DNA of 64,000 nucleotides. It comes from Symbiobacterium terraclitae (GTDB lineage: Bacteria; Bacillota; Sulfobacillia; Symbiobacteriales; Symbiobacteriaceae). A program made the position numbers and the translations under genes. The stretch is from positions 1-64,000 of the forward strand of contig NZ_JAGGLG010000019.1 in NCBI RefSeq assembly GCF_017874315.1, written 5' to 3'. Below the pieces are notes generated by a model, which was not told the origin of the DNA, did no database searches, and saw nothing but the letters and a program-made list of their open reading frames with translations. The number at the start of each line of letters is the position of its first letter. Positions within the stretch are counted from its first letter, which is position 1. This document shows, piece by piece, positions 62,958 through 64,000 of this stretch.

Positions 62958-63977
62958 TCACTCCCAGCGCAGCCGCGGGGCTGCGAGCGCGTAGGCAGCG
63001 AGCCCCCACGCGGCCAGGACGGCGAGGTAGAGGCCGGCCTGCTCGACGGGGAGGTCGAGGGCCACGCCGCGGAGCACTCTGACGAAGGGCGTGAGCGGCA
63101 GCCACTCTGCGACGGGGCGGATGGCGGCGGGCAGGACCGAGATGGAGGCGAAGACCTCGCAGAGGAAGGCCATCGGGAAGTTGAGCGCTTGAGCGATGAC
63201 GTTGCCGGCGTCGGGGCTCCGGACGAGTGCGGCCACCAGGAGGCCCAGCCCGGCAAAGACCGGCGTGCCCACCGCCGCGATGCCGGCCAGGGCCACCGGG
63301 TTGGTGAGCGGCACCCGCAGGGCGACCACGGCCACCAGCATGAGCAGCAGGCTCTGCCCCAGGGCCACCAGCGTGCGCGTGACCACGTGGGTGAGGACCA
63401 GGGCCCACGGCGAGACCGGGGTAACCCGGAGGCGCCTGAGCTGCCCCTGGGCCCGCATGGCCAGCAGGGCCGTGCCGCCGAAGAGGCCCGTCTGCATGCA
63501 GGTGAGGGCGATCACCCCCGGTGCGACGAAGTCCAGGGAGCGGATCCGCCTGCCCTCGACGACCTCCACGTAGCGGGAGCCGTCGCCGCCCACGGCCAGC
63601 TCCGCCATGAGGCCCGAGAGCAGCGGCTTCCAGTCCTCCAGGTCCTTCGTCAGGAGGAGCCGGGCGCCGTGCTCGTCGATCACGAGCGCGCCCTGGGCCT
63701 GGCCGCTGGCTACGACGGCGGCCGCCTCACCCCCGTCCGCCAGGGGAACCAGTTCCAGGAACTTGATCTCCTCCAGCCGCGCCATCAGCCCGGGGTTGTG
63801 CTCGGCTCCGGCTACCCGGAGCGACAGGGTGAAGCGCGAGGGGTCGGGCGAGGCCAGGCCGAAGACGACGAGGATGATGATCGGGAACACGCCGGACCAG
63901 AAGAGCCACTGGCGGTCGCGCACCACCAGCAGCACCTGCGTGGTGATCAACCGGGCCAGACTCCGCAACAGACTCAC
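62958..63977 (-). CDS. ABC-2 type export permease
   Basis: The 339-residue exporter permease has one N-terminal membrane helix (about 25-42), a soluble extracytoplasmic domain (about 45-155) and five C-terminal helices, the ABC2_membrane_3 layout. Its GTG start overlaps the stop of the preceding partial ATPase gene. It would export the cluster's product. Confidence 0.9.
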   Translation of the reverse strand: MSLLRSLARLITTQVLLVVRDRQWLFWSGVFPIIILVVFGLASPDPSRFTLSLRVAGAEHNPGLMARLEEIKFLELVPLADGGEAAAVVASGQAQGALVIDEHGARLLLTKDLEDWKPLLSGLMAELAVGGDGSRYVEVVEGRRIRSLDFVAPGVIALTCMQTGLFGGTALLAMRAQGQLRRLRVTPVSPWALVLTHVVTRTLVALGQSLLLMLVAVVALRVPLTNPVALAGIAAVGTPVFAGLGLLVAALVRSPDAGNVIAQALNFPMAFLCEVFASISVLPAAIRPVAEWLPLTPFVRVLRGVALDLPVEQAGLYLAVLAAWGLAAYALAAPRLRWE

Positions 63978-64000
63978 CCCCTGAGCGCCCGGCCGGTCAC
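63974..64000 (-). CDS. Partial ABC transporter ATPase, C-terminal end only
   Basis: The last 27 bases on the minus strand encode ...VTGRALRG and a stop. DrrA-type ATPases commonly end in LTGRALR, and the stop overlaps the permease start. The rest lies beyond the window. Assignment rests on eight residues and context. Confidence 0.5.
   Translation of the reverse strand: MTGRALRG

Overview
The window comes from a high-GC, endospore-forming, anaerobic or microaerophilic Firmicute, probably close to Symbiobacterium. The evidence is a spoIIE gene with a perfect Spo0A box, the Bacillus-type gene order tRNA-Glu / spoIIE / tilS / ftsH, a YaaH-type spore-cortex glycosidase, strong GGAGG-type ribosome binding sites with frequent GTG and TTG starts, and GC-rich intrinsic terminators. 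No rRNA, CRISPR array or intact insertion sequence was seen.

Region 1 (1-12.8 kb, minus strand) is mostly housekeeping. It holds a possible small RNA at the left edge, a DUF457 membrane hydrolase, a paired M16 peptidase (one active, one inactive), a Nudix hydrolase, ftsH, tilS, spoIIE and tRNA-Glu(UUC). A mobB-tatA-moeA operon follows, joining molybdenum-cofactor synthesis to Tat export. Region 2 (12.9-17.1 kb) has a 57-residue small gene, the LysM-GH18 cortex enzyme, two ABC-2 permeases without an ATPase, a CheX-like protein and a CBS-pair protein.

Region 3 (17.2-21.6 kb, plus strand) is a three-gene NAD-linked [FeFe] hydrogenase (hydC-hydB-hydA) of the electron-bifurcating type, preceded by a good Rex-like operator. 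Region 4 (21.6-28.8 kb) has a BceAB-type ABC transporter with its two-component system, a 2-hydroxyacid dehydrogenase, a histidine phosphatase and a membrane-anchored Mrr-like protein with an altered active site.

Region 5 (28.9-46.9 kb, minus strand) is a large energy-metabolism block. In transcription order it has a MoaD-like protein, a HycB-like four-cluster ferredoxin and an aldehyde:ferredoxin oxidoreductase (AOR), then a complete group 4 [NiFe] hydrogenase of the Hyf type with three antiporter-like subunits, the maturation protease, and hypA-B-F-C-D-E. No formate dehydrogenase and no separate HyfA are present, so AOR and its ferredoxin occupy the place that FdhF and HycB hold in formate hydrogenlyase. 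This suggests an energy-conserving aldehyde-hydrogen lyase, which is the most interesting catabolic hypothesis here.

Region 6 (47.2-54.2 kb, minus strand) has a PhnD-like binding lipoprotein, a histidine kinase and a NarL-type regulator, followed by a binding-protein-dependent ABC importer of the iron(III)/2-aminoethylphosphonate class. Region 7 (54.2-64 kb, minus strand, running off the right edge) is a compact biosynthetic cluster: ABC exporter, glycosyltransferase, PIG-L deacetylase, FabZ, a KAS-like protein without its catalytic triad (chain-length-factor-like), FabG, ACP, an intact KAS II, a thioesterase, an atypical KAS III, a malonyl transferase and an Sfp-type phosphopantetheinyl transferase. 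It looks like a highly reducing type II polyketide or specialised fatty-acid pathway making an exported glycolipid or acyl amino sugar.
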